From CAYMPH01 sp964529415 (lineage in GTDB: Bacteria > Spirochaetota > UBA4802 > UBA5550), in assembly GCA_964529415.1 (NCBI GenBank), contig CAZGWD010000003.1:1-64000 (forward strand): 64,000 bases of DNA, written 5' to 3'. The notes under the pieces were generated by a model. It made no database searches and had not been told where the DNA came from. It was given only the letters and a program-made list of their open reading frames with translations. Positions 53,769 through 61,562 of the stretch are shown piece by piece; position 1 is the stretch's first letter, and every line of letters begins with the position of its first letter. The position numbers were made by a program, and so were the translations under genes.

Positions 53769-55019
53769 TTATTCGGTTTTGTTCAATTTAATGGAATGTT
53801 TATAATATTCAAACGGCGGAGGTGATATTTCAAGGCTCTTTATTATAATTTTTCTTGCCCAGCGTCTTTCAGTAAATTCGCAGAGATCTTTAATATTTCT
53901 TCCGGATAGCCCGTCAGCTCTTTCACCTAAAACCGCGCATTCTTCTGGAGTTAATGTTTTTGCGTAACCGGAGAAAATTGCAGCCCTTTCCACAGAAACA
54001 GGAAGAGGAAATGTAATCGTCTGATCAAATCTGCTGATAAGGGCGTGATCCAGATCACCCCGTCTGTTGGTAGCTCCGATTGTTATAATATTTTCCGCAG
54101 CATCAATACCGTCAAGTTTCCGCAGAAGTACAGAAAGAACGCGCCTCGTAGCTTCGAACATATTCTGATCTCTTGATCCGGCAAGGGAATCAATTTCGTC
54201 GAGGAATATAATCGCGCCGCCCATATCCTCGCATGCGTCAAATATCTGAGCAAGGTTCTGCGAAGACTGGCCGTACCATTTTGACATTATTGATTCAATC
54301 GGCACATATACAAGAGGTATGCTCACTTCACCTGCAATAACCCTCGCGGCTGTGGTTTTCCCAACTCCAGGAGGCCCGTCAAAAAGTACAGCTCTCGGTC
54401 TGTTGCTCTCAAAAACGGTCCTGGTCAACTTTGCAATGGCATCATAAACATCAGGATTTTTCAGAGGCATTATTACAGATTCGCGGATTTTTCTTTTTAC
54501 TTCGTCATATCCTGCTATGTAGTCCCATGTAGGGCAGCCATCTGCTGAAATTACTGAAGCTCCCAACTGACGAAGCCTTGATTCAGGATCTTCCTTGATG
54601 GAAGAAAAAGATCTTTTAAAAAGTTCGATAACAATATTGACTTCTTCCTGGGAAAAACTCCCTTTTTTTGAAATTTCCATCTTTGAAGAAACAATGCAGA
54701 AAATATCAACCTTCAGATTATCAAGCATTCCGTCGCTTTTAAAAATATTTTTATTCAGAGCCTGAAATGAATAATGCCCGTTATCAAATGAAACAATGCG
54801 TATATTTTCAATATGCTTTTTTATTATATCAATATAATCATACAGCATATTGTCAGTCAGAGAAGGAATTGGAAATGAAATCTGCGTGCTGCCCTTCTCA
54901 AATGAAATTTCCGGAAGAGATGTATTATGCAGCAGACGTGCAGAGTCTAAATAAACCGACAGGCCTTTCTCAACCTGTTCCTTCATCCTGTCATACGATA
55001 TCAGATTTTCTTCGATCAT
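53769..55019 (-). CDS. AAA ATPase (FtsH/Cdc48/spastin-type module, no protease)
   Basis: 416 residues. N-terminal 160 residues of unknown helical/beta fold; AAA module 165-400 with Walker A GPPGVGKT (215-222), Walker B IIFLDEID (270-277), sensor 1 in ITIGATNRRGDLD and arginine finger region ALISRFDQTI. No HEXXH or protease part, so it is not FtsH. Could be an unfoldase or remodelling factor with its own substrate-binding N-domain. Lies beside receiver and queF genes; partner unknown. Confidence 0.9.
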   Translation of the reverse strand: MIEENLISYDRMKEQVEKGLSVYLDSARLLHNTSLPEISFEKGSTQISFPIPSLTDNMLYDYIDIIKKHIENIRIVSFDNGHYSFQALNKNIFKSDGMLDNLKVDIFCIVSSKMEISKKGSFSQEEVNIVIELFKRSFSSIKEDPESRLRQLGASVISADGCPTWDYIAGYDEVKRKIRESVIMPLKNPDVYDAIAKLTRTVFESNRPRAVLFDGPPGVGKTTAARVIAGEVSIPLVYVPIESIMSKWYGQSSQNLAQIFDACEDMGGAIIFLDEIDSLAGSRDQNMFEATRRVLSVLLRKLDGIDAAENIITIGATNRRGDLDHALISRFDQTITFPLPVSVERAAIFSGYAKTLTPEECAVLGERADGLSGRNIKDLCEFTERRWARKIIIKSLEISPPPFEYYKHSIKLNKTE

Positions 55020-55044
55020 TTATTCTTTACCTTTCTAAATTATC

Positions 55045-55152
55045 GGTCATCGAGAATACCGACAGCCCGTAACGAGATGTGGTCATCGAGTAGCCCGAAT
55101 GGGCGTACTGAGATGCGGTCATCGAGTAGGGCGACAGCCCGTACCGAGATGC
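55045..55152. repeat. Three tandem copies of a 36-bp repeat
   Basis: Three copies start at 55045, 55081 and 55117, each beginning GGTCATCGAG and ending near GAGATG. Copies 1 and 3 share GACAGCCCGTA; copy 2 reads CCCGAATGGGCGTA, so it is less conserved. Inside each is a partly palindromic stretch (GGGC..GCCC and CGAG..CTCG-like ends). It is richer in GC than its surroundings. The third copy is inside the 3' end of queF. Confidence 0.9.
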
Positions 55153-55535
55153 TGATCCGAATCCATTACGCATGTAGCAAGTATGCCGCCTCTGATGTTA
55201 TAAACTGTTTCAATCCTCAAATATACCGGATTGAGTAGCTTTGAAATATCATTATAAATTCTGTTTGTTGCAGCTTCCTGGTATATGCCTACATTTCTGA
55301 ATGAAATAAAATAATATTTCAAAGACTTAAGTTCAATTAATTTGCCTGACGGGATATACCTGATTGAAACAAACGCTATATCAGGCAATCCTGAAAACGG
55401 ACAAACTGCGCTGAATTCCTCTGTTTCATAAGTTATTTCCTGCGGATTCCCCGCATAATCAATAGTTTCAAGAAAATCATTTCTGATGCTATCTTCACTT
55501 TCGTGATTGAATATTTTTCCTTCAGCTTCCGGCAT
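55119..55535 (-). CDS. queF: NADPH-dependent 7-cyano-7-deazaguanine reductase
   Basis: 138 residues from ATG 55535, which follows AGGTGA; the frame continues 19 codons upstream through a REP-like stretch (CGGAATGACAG), which is unlikely to be coding. QueF reduces preQ0 to preQ1 in queuosine synthesis. Catalytic C45 in EEFSAVCPFSGLPD and proton donor D52 are present. The substrate-site motif usually read as HE-D is FRNVGIYQEAATN, with Gln at 86 for His. The last 11 residues (HLGTGCRPTR and stop) are translated from the 36-bp repeat and are not family sequence. Confidence 0.85.
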   Translation of the reverse strand: MPEAEGKIFNHESEDSIRNDFLETIDYAGNPQEITYETEEFSAVCPFSGLPDIAFVSIRYIPSGKLIELKSLKYYFISFRNVGIYQEAATNRIYNDISKLLNPVYLRIETVYNIRGGILATCVMDSDQHLGTGCRPTR

Positions 55536-55645
55536 AATTTCACCTGTTATTTTTATTCTGTCATTCCGGTTTTGCAGCTTCAATTCATGCAAATACCGGT
55601 TTTGCGCCCTCGGGTGAATCTCTTATATTATATATTCTCTGTGAG

Positions 55646-55665
55646 ATTCCCGCCTTCGCGGGAAT
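55646..55665. repeat. REP-like palindrome
   Basis: ATTCCCGC (55646-55653), loop CTTC, GCGGGAAT (55658-55665), followed by GACAG. This is the widely seen intergenic REP consensus (ATTCCCGC..GCGGGAATGACAG). It is on the upstream side of queF and near the end of the STAS gene. Confidence 0.85.
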
Positions 55666-55699
55666 GACAGGACATATTCTATTTTAATCGTTAACTACT

Positions 55700-56281
55700 T
55701 TAACTAAAACTGACAATCTGATCTTCATTTATTGAAAATTTTTCCGAACAGTCAGAGCAGAGATACTCACCCGGCTCTTTTATTTTTATCAGAGACCTGC
55801 ATTTAATGCATTCTATTATTACAGGATTTTTAAAAACATTGGAACTGATTCCGGCAGATGTACTTTCCGGTATTGCATCATCAGCAGAATTACCGGATAA
55901 AATTTCAGGATTTGGTTCCCTTAATTCAATCTGCCTGTCTATCATCTGCATTGCTTCAATGCGTGACTGTGCAAATGAAAAAATTTTTTCAAAGCCCAAT
56001 ATTGTAAAAAGAGATTTGATTTCATCCGGCATATTTATAATCATAAAAAAACCATTTATGTTTACAATCTTTTTCTGCACAAGAATAAGAACTCCTATGC
56101 CTTCAGATGCAACATATTCCAGCTTTCCTGCATCAAAAATAATAAACCGGATATTTCTCGATATAGTTTCGTTTATATAATCTTCGAAATCAGGGCTGCT
56201 GCTGCTGTCAAGCGGCCCTGAAATTTCAAGAAGTACGGCCCTGCCGTCAAGTATATCTGTATGGCTGATAAATAACATCAT
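55700..56281 (-). CDS. STAS-domain protein with C-terminal zinc ribbon
   Basis: 193 residues. STAS (anti-anti-sigma-like) domain about 1-110: DILDGRAVLLEISGPLD at the start and YVASEGIGVLIL near 56-67, where a phospho-Ser normally sits (SEGIG here). The C-terminal 40 residues carry CIKC and CSDC pairs (159-183), a zinc ribbon. STAS proteins act in partner-switch pathways or in sensing complexes. Overlaps the upstream Cache-like membrane protein gene by four bases, suggesting a shared pathway. Confidence 0.85.
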   Translation of the reverse strand: MMLFISHTDILDGRAVLLEISGPLDSSSSPDFEDYINETISRNIRFIIFDAGKLEYVASEGIGVLILVQKKIVNINGFFMIINMPDEIKSLFTILGFEKIFSFAQSRIEAMQMIDRQIELREPNPEILSGNSADDAIPESTSAGISSNVFKNPVIIECIKCRSLIKIKEPGEYLCSDCSEKFSINEDQIVSFS

Positions 56282-57339
56282 GAAACCTTTTTGGAAAGAG
56301 GAATAGGATCTTTTATCTGACGGTTAAGAGATAGAGGTTCATCTTTCATAACAGGTATGGTTTTTCTTTCCTTCTGACTATTGAAATCGGAATCATCATC
56401 TATTTCAGCAAGAACTTCAATTGAAATAATATTTTCTTTTTCCGAGGAGGTTGCAGTATCCTCAACCTTCAGTGATTTGAAATTTAAAATTTTTGCATTG
56501 CTTTTTTCATCCTCATAATTCGTTTCTTCAAGAAGTTCAATATTATTTTCTATCTTTTCTTTTGCAGCAGGATCAGTGCTCTCCTCTCTTAATTTCATTG
56601 TTCTGGACTCAATCATTCTGTATCTTACAAAAATTATAATTGAAATAATAATTGAAATTGAAAATGAAGCAGTAAGAGCGATAAATAAAATGCGGTAGGT
56701 TTCCGCTATATGTGTTTTAATAACTCCATAAATTCTTTCTTTGCTGATAATAAAACCAACAGAACCAACTGGTTTCTTTTTATTAAACACAGCCCTGACA
56801 ACAATCCAGCCGGATTTATCAACATCCTCATATAAATATTTTTTTATAAGCATACGGTCGTCCCTTTCAAACGGAACATCTTTGCCTATATAATTGTAAT
56901 TCTCAAAAAAAACTTCCGTTGAATTTTTCTTAAGAGGCTTGAAAATTGTATCAAGGTTATACAGAAATTCATCATTAGCAATGTTGCCCTCAAGATTTTT
57001 TTCAGCATCTTTATTGGAATGAACAATTATTTTCCCGTTCGGCAAAACAAAGAATGCCTCATCAACAGTATTTTCTTTTAGTTTTTCCTGAAAAAGTTCC
57101 CTGAGATTCTTGAAATTTTTTGTTTTACTGCTTAAATCTGCCAGGCTTGAAAATCCCTCAGCCATTGTTATGCAGTAATTTCTGGTGTAATTTTCAATAT
57201 CAGAAATTCTTTTTTTCCCTGTATGTACAAAATAAGCTGATACAGAAACAATTACTGCTGCAGACTGAATAATAAACAGCATCAGAAATATCCCTACAGG
57301 AAAAAATACCTTGCGAAACTTTTTTATTGTTTTATCCAT
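56278..57339 (-). CDS. Membrane protein with Cache-like periplasmic domain
   Basis: 353 residues. Helices about 13-36 and 210-233 flank a 170-residue external domain; FFVLPNGKIIVHSNKDAEKNL near 97-117 is typical of Cache sensors. After the second helix there is no HAMP, kinase or methyl-accepting domain; instead about 110 residues of acidic, probably disordered, sequence. It may be a sensor that signals via the STAS protein encoded just downstream, which overlaps it. Confidence 0.8.
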   Translation of the reverse strand: MDKTIKKFRKVFFPVGIFLMLFIIQSAAVIVSVSAYFVHTGKKRISDIENYTRNYCITMAEGFSSLADLSSKTKNFKNLRELFQEKLKENTVDEAFFVLPNGKIIVHSNKDAEKNLEGNIANDEFLYNLDTIFKPLKKNSTEVFFENYNYIGKDVPFERDDRMLIKKYLYEDVDKSGWIVVRAVFNKKKPVGSVGFIISKERIYGVIKTHIAETYRILFIALTASFSISIIISIIIFVRYRMIESRTMKLREESTDPAAKEKIENNIELLEETNYEDEKSNAKILNFKSLKVEDTATSSEKENIISIEVLAEIDDDSDFNSQKERKTIPVMKDEPLSLNRQIKDPIPLSKKVS

Positions 57340-57464
57340 AATCCATACCAGGTAAGTTTATAAAAAGCCTATACGGATATTATCGGAAAAATTTATTTAT
57401 ATTTATATAAAAAATCAGAGCATTTTTTATCAAACTTTCTGCCAGCTCCGCAAACTAATCTGCC

Positions 57465-57508
57465 ATCCCCGCTCATGCTTTGGCTTAGCTCAGCACAAGT
57501 GCGGGGAT
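57465..57508. repeat. REP-like palindrome, second type
   Basis: ATCCCCGC (57465-57472) pairs with GCGGGGAT (57501-57508) around 28 bases that hold further short pairs (TGCT/AGCA). It lies in the 350-base gap 57340-57690, which otherwise holds a second REP and no gene. Confidence 0.8.
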
Positions 57509-57569
57509 CCATTTTTATTTCAGAAAATCATATCTGAATAATAAAATCTATTTTTTAATAAAATCCTGG

Positions 57570-57589
57570 ATTCCCGCCTGCGCGGGAAT
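57570..57589. repeat. REP-like palindrome
   Basis: ATTCCCGC (57570-57577), loop CTGC, GCGGGAAT (57582-57589), followed by GACAG. Same family as 55646-55665, with one loop base different. Confidence 0.85.
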
Positions 57590-57690
57590 GACAGCGACTG
57601 TATTTTCAAACTACTTCAGTTTTTTTATCTTGTCGAATAATATATGCCGCCTGATTATGACTTATTATTAATTCAATATACAGGAATACC

Positions 57691-58338
57691 ATGGCTGAAA
57701 ATAAAGAAGAACTGCTTGAAATATGGGACTGGGATACCGGACGACCAACAGGAAAATCTGTTGAGAGATCATACGCCCATAATAACGGAATTGCTCACGA
57801 AGGAGTTCATTTGTGGATCATTCGAGGCGACTTTAATTCCCGTGAAATACTGCTTCAGAAACGCTCCGGCAACAAAGATCAATTCCCGGGTTTTCTTGAT
57901 ATTACTGTAGGCGGCCATGTTCCGTTCGGCTTATCTGAGAACAAAATTCAAAAAGAAGCTTTTGAGGAAATCGGAATAATGCCTGATGATAAATCAATGA
58001 TTGATCTGGGTTTTTACAGATATGAAGAAATCATGGACAACATGCATCATCGTGAATTTCAGCATATCTATGTTTTACATGACAACAGAAAACTTTCAGA
58101 ATACAAATTCAATGACGGTGAAGTAAGCGCAATCTGCTCAATTGCGCTTGAGGATCTGGAAAAAATGCTTATTGAAGATTCGGTAATTCCGGCTGAAATT
58201 TTCGATGGTAAAAAAACATGGAAAACAGCCATTGGAAAAAAGGACATCCATCCCCTGCTGTTCGCCCCTTCCATGACAGAATATATAAGAATTGTTATTG
58301 ACGCCTTTAAAAAGAAATTTGATTCTTTGAGAAAATAA
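57691..58338 (+). CDS. NUDIX hydrolase (isopentenyl-diphosphate isomerase-like)
   Basis: 215 residues. Nudix region GGHVPFGLSENKIQKEAFEEIGI near 71-93: the central EE of the box is present, but the first Glu position after the glycine is Leu (GLS) and the loop is one residue shorter than standard. The lead-in ILLQKRSGNKDQFPGFLDITVGGHV is the pattern of Idi/YfcD-like enzymes. It likely hydrolyses a pyrophosphate substrate; which one is unknown. Ribosome site AGGAAT is 6 bases before ATG 57691. Confidence 0.82.
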   Translation: MAENKEELLEIWDWDTGRPTGKSVERSYAHNNGIAHEGVHLWIIRGDFNSREILLQKRSGNKDQFPGFLDITVGGHVPFGLSENKIQKEAFEEIGIMPDDKSMIDLGFYRYEEIMDNMHHREFQHIYVLHDNRKLSEYKFNDGEVSAICSIALEDLEKMLIEDSVIPAEIFDGKKTWKTAIGKKDIHPLLFAPSMTEYIRIVIDAFKKKFDSLRK

Positions 58339-58355
58339 AATTTAAGAGGATGCAG

Positions 58356-58529
58356 ATGATTGACACGAAACTTCTTGAAATTCTTGCCTGCCCGGCCTGT
58401 AAAGGCGACGTGGAATATGATCTTAAAAATGAAAGAATCAACTGTATTGATTGCAGAAAATCATATCCTGTCAGAGAGGGAATTCCAATAATGCTGATTG
58501 AGGAATCAGTGGATTTGAAAGAGAAATAG
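58356..58529 (+). CDS. Trm112/UPF0434-like small zinc protein
   Basis: 57 residues, ATG 58356 with AGAGGA 5 bases upstream; an in-frame ATG at 58350 overlaps that site and is less likely. Start MIDTKLLEILACPACKGDVE carries two Cys (CPAC), and CIDCRKSYPVREGIPIML gives the second pair, so one zinc site. This is the Trm112-like/YcaR family; Trm112 partners with methyltransferases, though the bacterial stand-alone members have no proven function. Follows the NUDIX gene by 17 bases. Confidence 0.85.
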   Translation: MIDTKLLEILACPACKGDVEYDLKNERINCIDCRKSYPVREGIPIMLIEESVDLKEK

Positions 58530-58630
58530 AAAGTTTTTTTCTTTGACAAATAACAGGTACAATCATACAGAGTATGATGCATTCATATCTGATAAAAAAA
58601 AACAAAATCAAATAATCAGGACGGATCAAT

Positions 58631-59779
58631 ATGTCTAAGACGAACCCAAAATCGCTTGTTCTAAAAATTGGAGGGTATTTACTCATAGGTTTTTTTACCC
58701 TGATAATAGTTATTTCTTTCGGCATGCCGGATTTTATCTCAAGATTCAGCCTTGATCAGTCAACCGTCGCTGTAGTAAACGGAGAAAAACTGCATGTATA
58801 CGATTTTCTCAGATACAGGGATAATATTTACAGACAATACGGCAGAAATGAAAAAATGGATCCTTTCATTCTTACGCAGTTTATCGGCGAATATCTGATT
58901 GTACAGGAAGGTGCAAAAAACGGATTTGAACCAACTGATGATAGAATCGCAAACTATATAAAAAGTATACCGATCTTCAAGAATCCTAAAACAGGCGCAT
59001 ACGATGGCGATGAATTCAAGAAATTTCTCCAGGGAAATAAATTTACATTCGGGGAATTCAATAAAATTCTCAGACGTGATTTAGTTAAAGAGGATTTTCT
59101 CCATTATCTGAGAATGGGTGCTGCAGTATCTTCAGAAGAAATTTCATTTAACCAGCTTTCATCAAATGGAAAAATTAAAATTAAATACGCATTTATTTCA
59201 GGAGAAGAATTGAAAAAAAGATCAGCTGATAAAATTGCTGTTACAGAAAATGAAGTAAGCAGCGAGATGACAAAAAATAAAAGCGAACTCAAAGACCCTA
59301 AAACAGACAAGGCAAGAATCAGACAAAGGCTGATAGATACAAAATTTAATGCTGTAAAAAAAGATCTTATTAACAGTCTCACAGCTCTTGCAGAAAAAAA
59401 AGCCTCATTCAACGAATCTTCAGCGTTGCTCAATGGAACTGTAAAAATTACAAAAGAATTTTCTATTGGTGCTCCTGTTCTTGATGATTCAAATGAATCG
59501 CAGCCGCTAACCCAGATTGAAAATTCAAAAATTTTCAGAGAGCAGTTTCTATCTCTTGAAAACGGCATAGTTTCCGCTCCAATTGAAGCAATGAACGGCA
59601 TTTATATTATTACGCCTGAACTGAAAGATTTTAAATCAGAAAATCTCAAAGATGAAGAAAAAATCAATCTGACAAAAAAACTTGAAAATCAGAAAATTAA
59701 TGCTCTTACTCAAAATCTGCTGGCATCACTTATGGAAAAATCAAAGATTGTAAAAACAAAAAATTTAGATAAAAACTGA
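58631..59779 (+). CDS. PpiD/SurA-like periplasmic chaperone, membrane-anchored
   Basis: 382 residues. N-terminal membrane anchor about 16-36 (GGYLLIGFFTLIIVISFGM), then a SurA_N-type helical domain about 40-170 (VAVVNGEKLHVYDFLRYRDN; GEYLIVQEGAKNGFEPTDDRI). A parvulin PPIase core is not recognisable, so this is likely a PpiD-type chaperone without isomerase function. It would help outer-membrane proteins fold in the periplasm. Coupling to the zinc-protein gene is not tight (101 bases). Confidence 0.8.
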   Translation: MSKTNPKSLVLKIGGYLLIGFFTLIIVISFGMPDFISRFSLDQSTVAVVNGEKLHVYDFLRYRDNIYRQYGRNEKMDPFILTQFIGEYLIVQEGAKNGFEPTDDRIANYIKSIPIFKNPKTGAYDGDEFKKFLQGNKFTFGEFNKILRRDLVKEDFLHYLRMGAAVSSEEISFNQLSSNGKIKIKYAFISGEELKKRSADKIAVTENEVSSEMTKNKSELKDPKTDKARIRQRLIDTKFNAVKKDLINSLTALAEKKASFNESSALLNGTVKITKEFSIGAPVLDDSNESQPLTQIENSKIFREQFLSLENGIVSAPIEAMNGIYIITPELKDFKSENLKDEEKINLTKKLENQKINALTQNLLASLMEKSKIVKTKNLDKN

Positions 59780-59926
59780 TTGATTTAAATTCAGTATAAT
59801 ATTATCATGTTGCATAATATAAGAGCTTAATTTTATCTTTCTGAGAAATTTCTCTTTGTCAGGAATGAATGAGATAAACCGGTTTCTTTTTATGCACAAT
59901 ATAGAACAAAGGAGAACATAGGTTCA

Positions 59927-60391
59927 ATGAATATTAATGCCGAATATGTAAATCCGTTTCTTGAAGCTGCAAGCGCTGTTTTTAAATCAATCCTCGGGGT
60001 GGATTTAAGACGGGGCAAACTTGTAATAAAAGAAAGCCCTTCTCCTGGACTTGATGTTGCAATAATAATCGGTATTACGGGCGGAGTAACTGGCGAAGTT
60101 GTATACAGCATGAGCTACAACATGGTTTATAAAATAGCAGACATTCTTGCACCTGGAATGTCCGAGCAGCAGATAAAACAGGAATATAAAGATATAGTGG
60201 GCGAGCTTGCAAATATGATAACAGGTAATGCAATGAATCTTTTTGCATCAACAGGCAAGGCAATAGATATCACAACTCCTACAGTAGTTGAAGGAAAAGA
60301 CTTCACCATTACAATGATAAAGCAGACCACTCTTGGAATTAACCTCTACAGCCCTATGGGTCAGCTTGAAATGAACATCGCCTTAAAATAA
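59927..60391 (+). CDS. CheX-type chemotaxis phosphatase
   Basis: 154 residues. CheC/CheX/FliY fold with the catalytic ExxN pair E93-N96 in VGELANMITGNA. One site only, as in CheX. It would dephosphorylate CheY-P. Flagellar and other chemotaxis genes are not in this window. Start ATG 59927 has GGAG 13 bases upstream, a long but usable spacing. Confidence 0.88.
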   Translation: MNINAEYVNPFLEAASAVFKSILGVDLRRGKLVIKESPSPGLDVAIIIGITGGVTGEVVYSMSYNMVYKIADILAPGMSEQQIKQEYKDIVGELANMITGNAMNLFASTGKAIDITTPTVVEGKDFTITMIKQTTLGINLYSPMGQLEMNIALK

Positions 60392-60405
60392 ATATTCCAT
60401 TTATC

Positions 60406-60927
60406 ATGGACAAACGTGTTTATTCAGAAATTGTAATTAACGCACCGGTTAAAATTGTATGGGAAATTATTACAGATTTTGAAAAATATAATGAATGGAA
60501 TATTTTCACTCCCAGAATTACTCTAAAAAACAAAAATTTCCAAACAGGCGCAGAATTCGATCTCGACTGCCGGTTGACAGACAAAGAATATTTAAAAAAT
60601 GAGCACGAATGCATTCTTGAAATAAATTCAGATGACTATAGTTTCTGCATGGGAACTTCAAGAACCAAAGGCAGGCCTGGAATACGCAGTTACAGATGGC
60701 AGATTTGCGAAGTTGTTTCATCAGATCAAACGAGATATATTAATCATGAAAGATATGAAGGTCCGCTTGCACCGGTTGTCAGATTCCTATACGATAAAAA
60801 ACTTTCAGCTGCATTTAAACTATTCTGTATAGCTTTAAAAAAACGCGCTGAAGCAAAATTTGCTGCATCAAAAAAATCCTATATAAGTTTAGATACAGCT
60901 GACCACGAGCTTTCATCAATTAAATAA
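60406..60927 (+). CDS. SRPBCC (START-like) lipid- or ligand-binding family protein
   Basis: 173 residues. N-terminal EIVINAPVKIVWEIITDFEKYNEWN is the classic SRPBCC start; EGPLAPVVRFLYDKKLSAAFKLFCIALKKRAE is the closing helix. Binds a hydrophobic ligand; which one is unknown. It starts 14 bases after cheX. Its last 49 bases overlap the end of the convergent thyX gene. Confidence 0.82.
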   Translation: MDKRVYSEIVINAPVKIVWEIITDFEKYNEWNIFTPRITLKNKNFQTGAEFDLDCRLTDKEYLKNEHECILEINSDDYSFCMGTSRTKGRPGIRSYRWQICEVVSSDQTRYINHERYEGPLAPVVRFLYDKKLSAAFKLFCIALKKRAEAKFAASKKSYISLDTADHELSSIK

Positions 60928-61517
60928 TCACCGAAAACAGAAGGAGCTTCTTTCTGCAGAACTTTCAGCATTTCAAGACAAACACGCCTGATCTCCCACT
61001 GGGCGCTCTTATCAAGCCTTAAATTAAAAACAGTTCTGAACTCCCTGAAATTTGCCGAGAATACTATTTCGCTTTCCAGCGCATTTGGAAGAATAAACCT
61101 GGAATCCTGTTTTTTGATTCCGCACTCCCTGAGTTCGTGATATGTTTTTCTTGCATGCTCCATGTATTCTATATAAATTTCAAGAGCCTTTTCATTTTCT
61201 TTTATTTCAGGAGGAACAATAAAATTAAATTCCGACTCATCAACATACCTCTGGGACTGCTGCGAAAAACTGGCAAGCCTGTGCCTCACAATCTGATGAG
61301 TAAAAGATCTTGAAGCTCCTTTAATGCGAAATGACGCTGCAGCATGTTCAAGAATTGAATGGTGGCCGTTTATAATGCTTCTTCTGATAAAATTTGTCTC
61401 ACTGTCGCCGGTAATTTTATCAAGCGAAAGATAGCAGGTTCTGCCTGCTTCTTCAATTAATTTTTCCGAGTTAGGCGTGATAGCCAGCAGTTTAACATCC
61501 GGTGAATAAATTTCCAT
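60879..61517 (-). CDS. thyX: FAD-dependent thymidylate synthase
   Basis: 212 residues. The ThyX motif RHRx7S is at RHR 78-80 and S88 (HRLASFSQQSQRYV). FAD, dUMP and CH2-THF sites in the C-terminal half (ANFREFRTVFNLRLDKSAQWEIR). Makes dTMP without ThyA. It replaces the usual rnfG position downstream of rnfD (45 bases). Confidence 0.95.
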   Translation of the reverse strand: MEIYSPDVKLLAITPNSEKLIEEAGRTCYLSLDKITGDSETNFIRRSIINGHHSILEHAAASFRIKGASRSFTHQIVRHRLASFSQQSQRYVDESEFNFIVPPEIKENEKALEIYIEYMEHARKTYHELRECGIKKQDSRFILPNALESEIVFSANFREFRTVFNLRLDKSAQWEIRRVCLEMLKVLQKEAPSVFGDYLIDESSWSAVSKLI

Positions 61518-61562
61518 TATATTATCATTCCTTTCTTTTTAATATAAAAAAATGGCATATTT

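Noticed and set aside
55045..55152. Three 36-bp repeats as a CRISPR array
   Set aside because: The copies are directly adjacent with no spacers, vary among themselves, and no cas genes are near.
58471..58725. Minus-strand ORF between the Trm112-like and PpiD-like genes
   Set aside because: It overlaps the starts and ends of two better supported plus-strand genes and has no family match.
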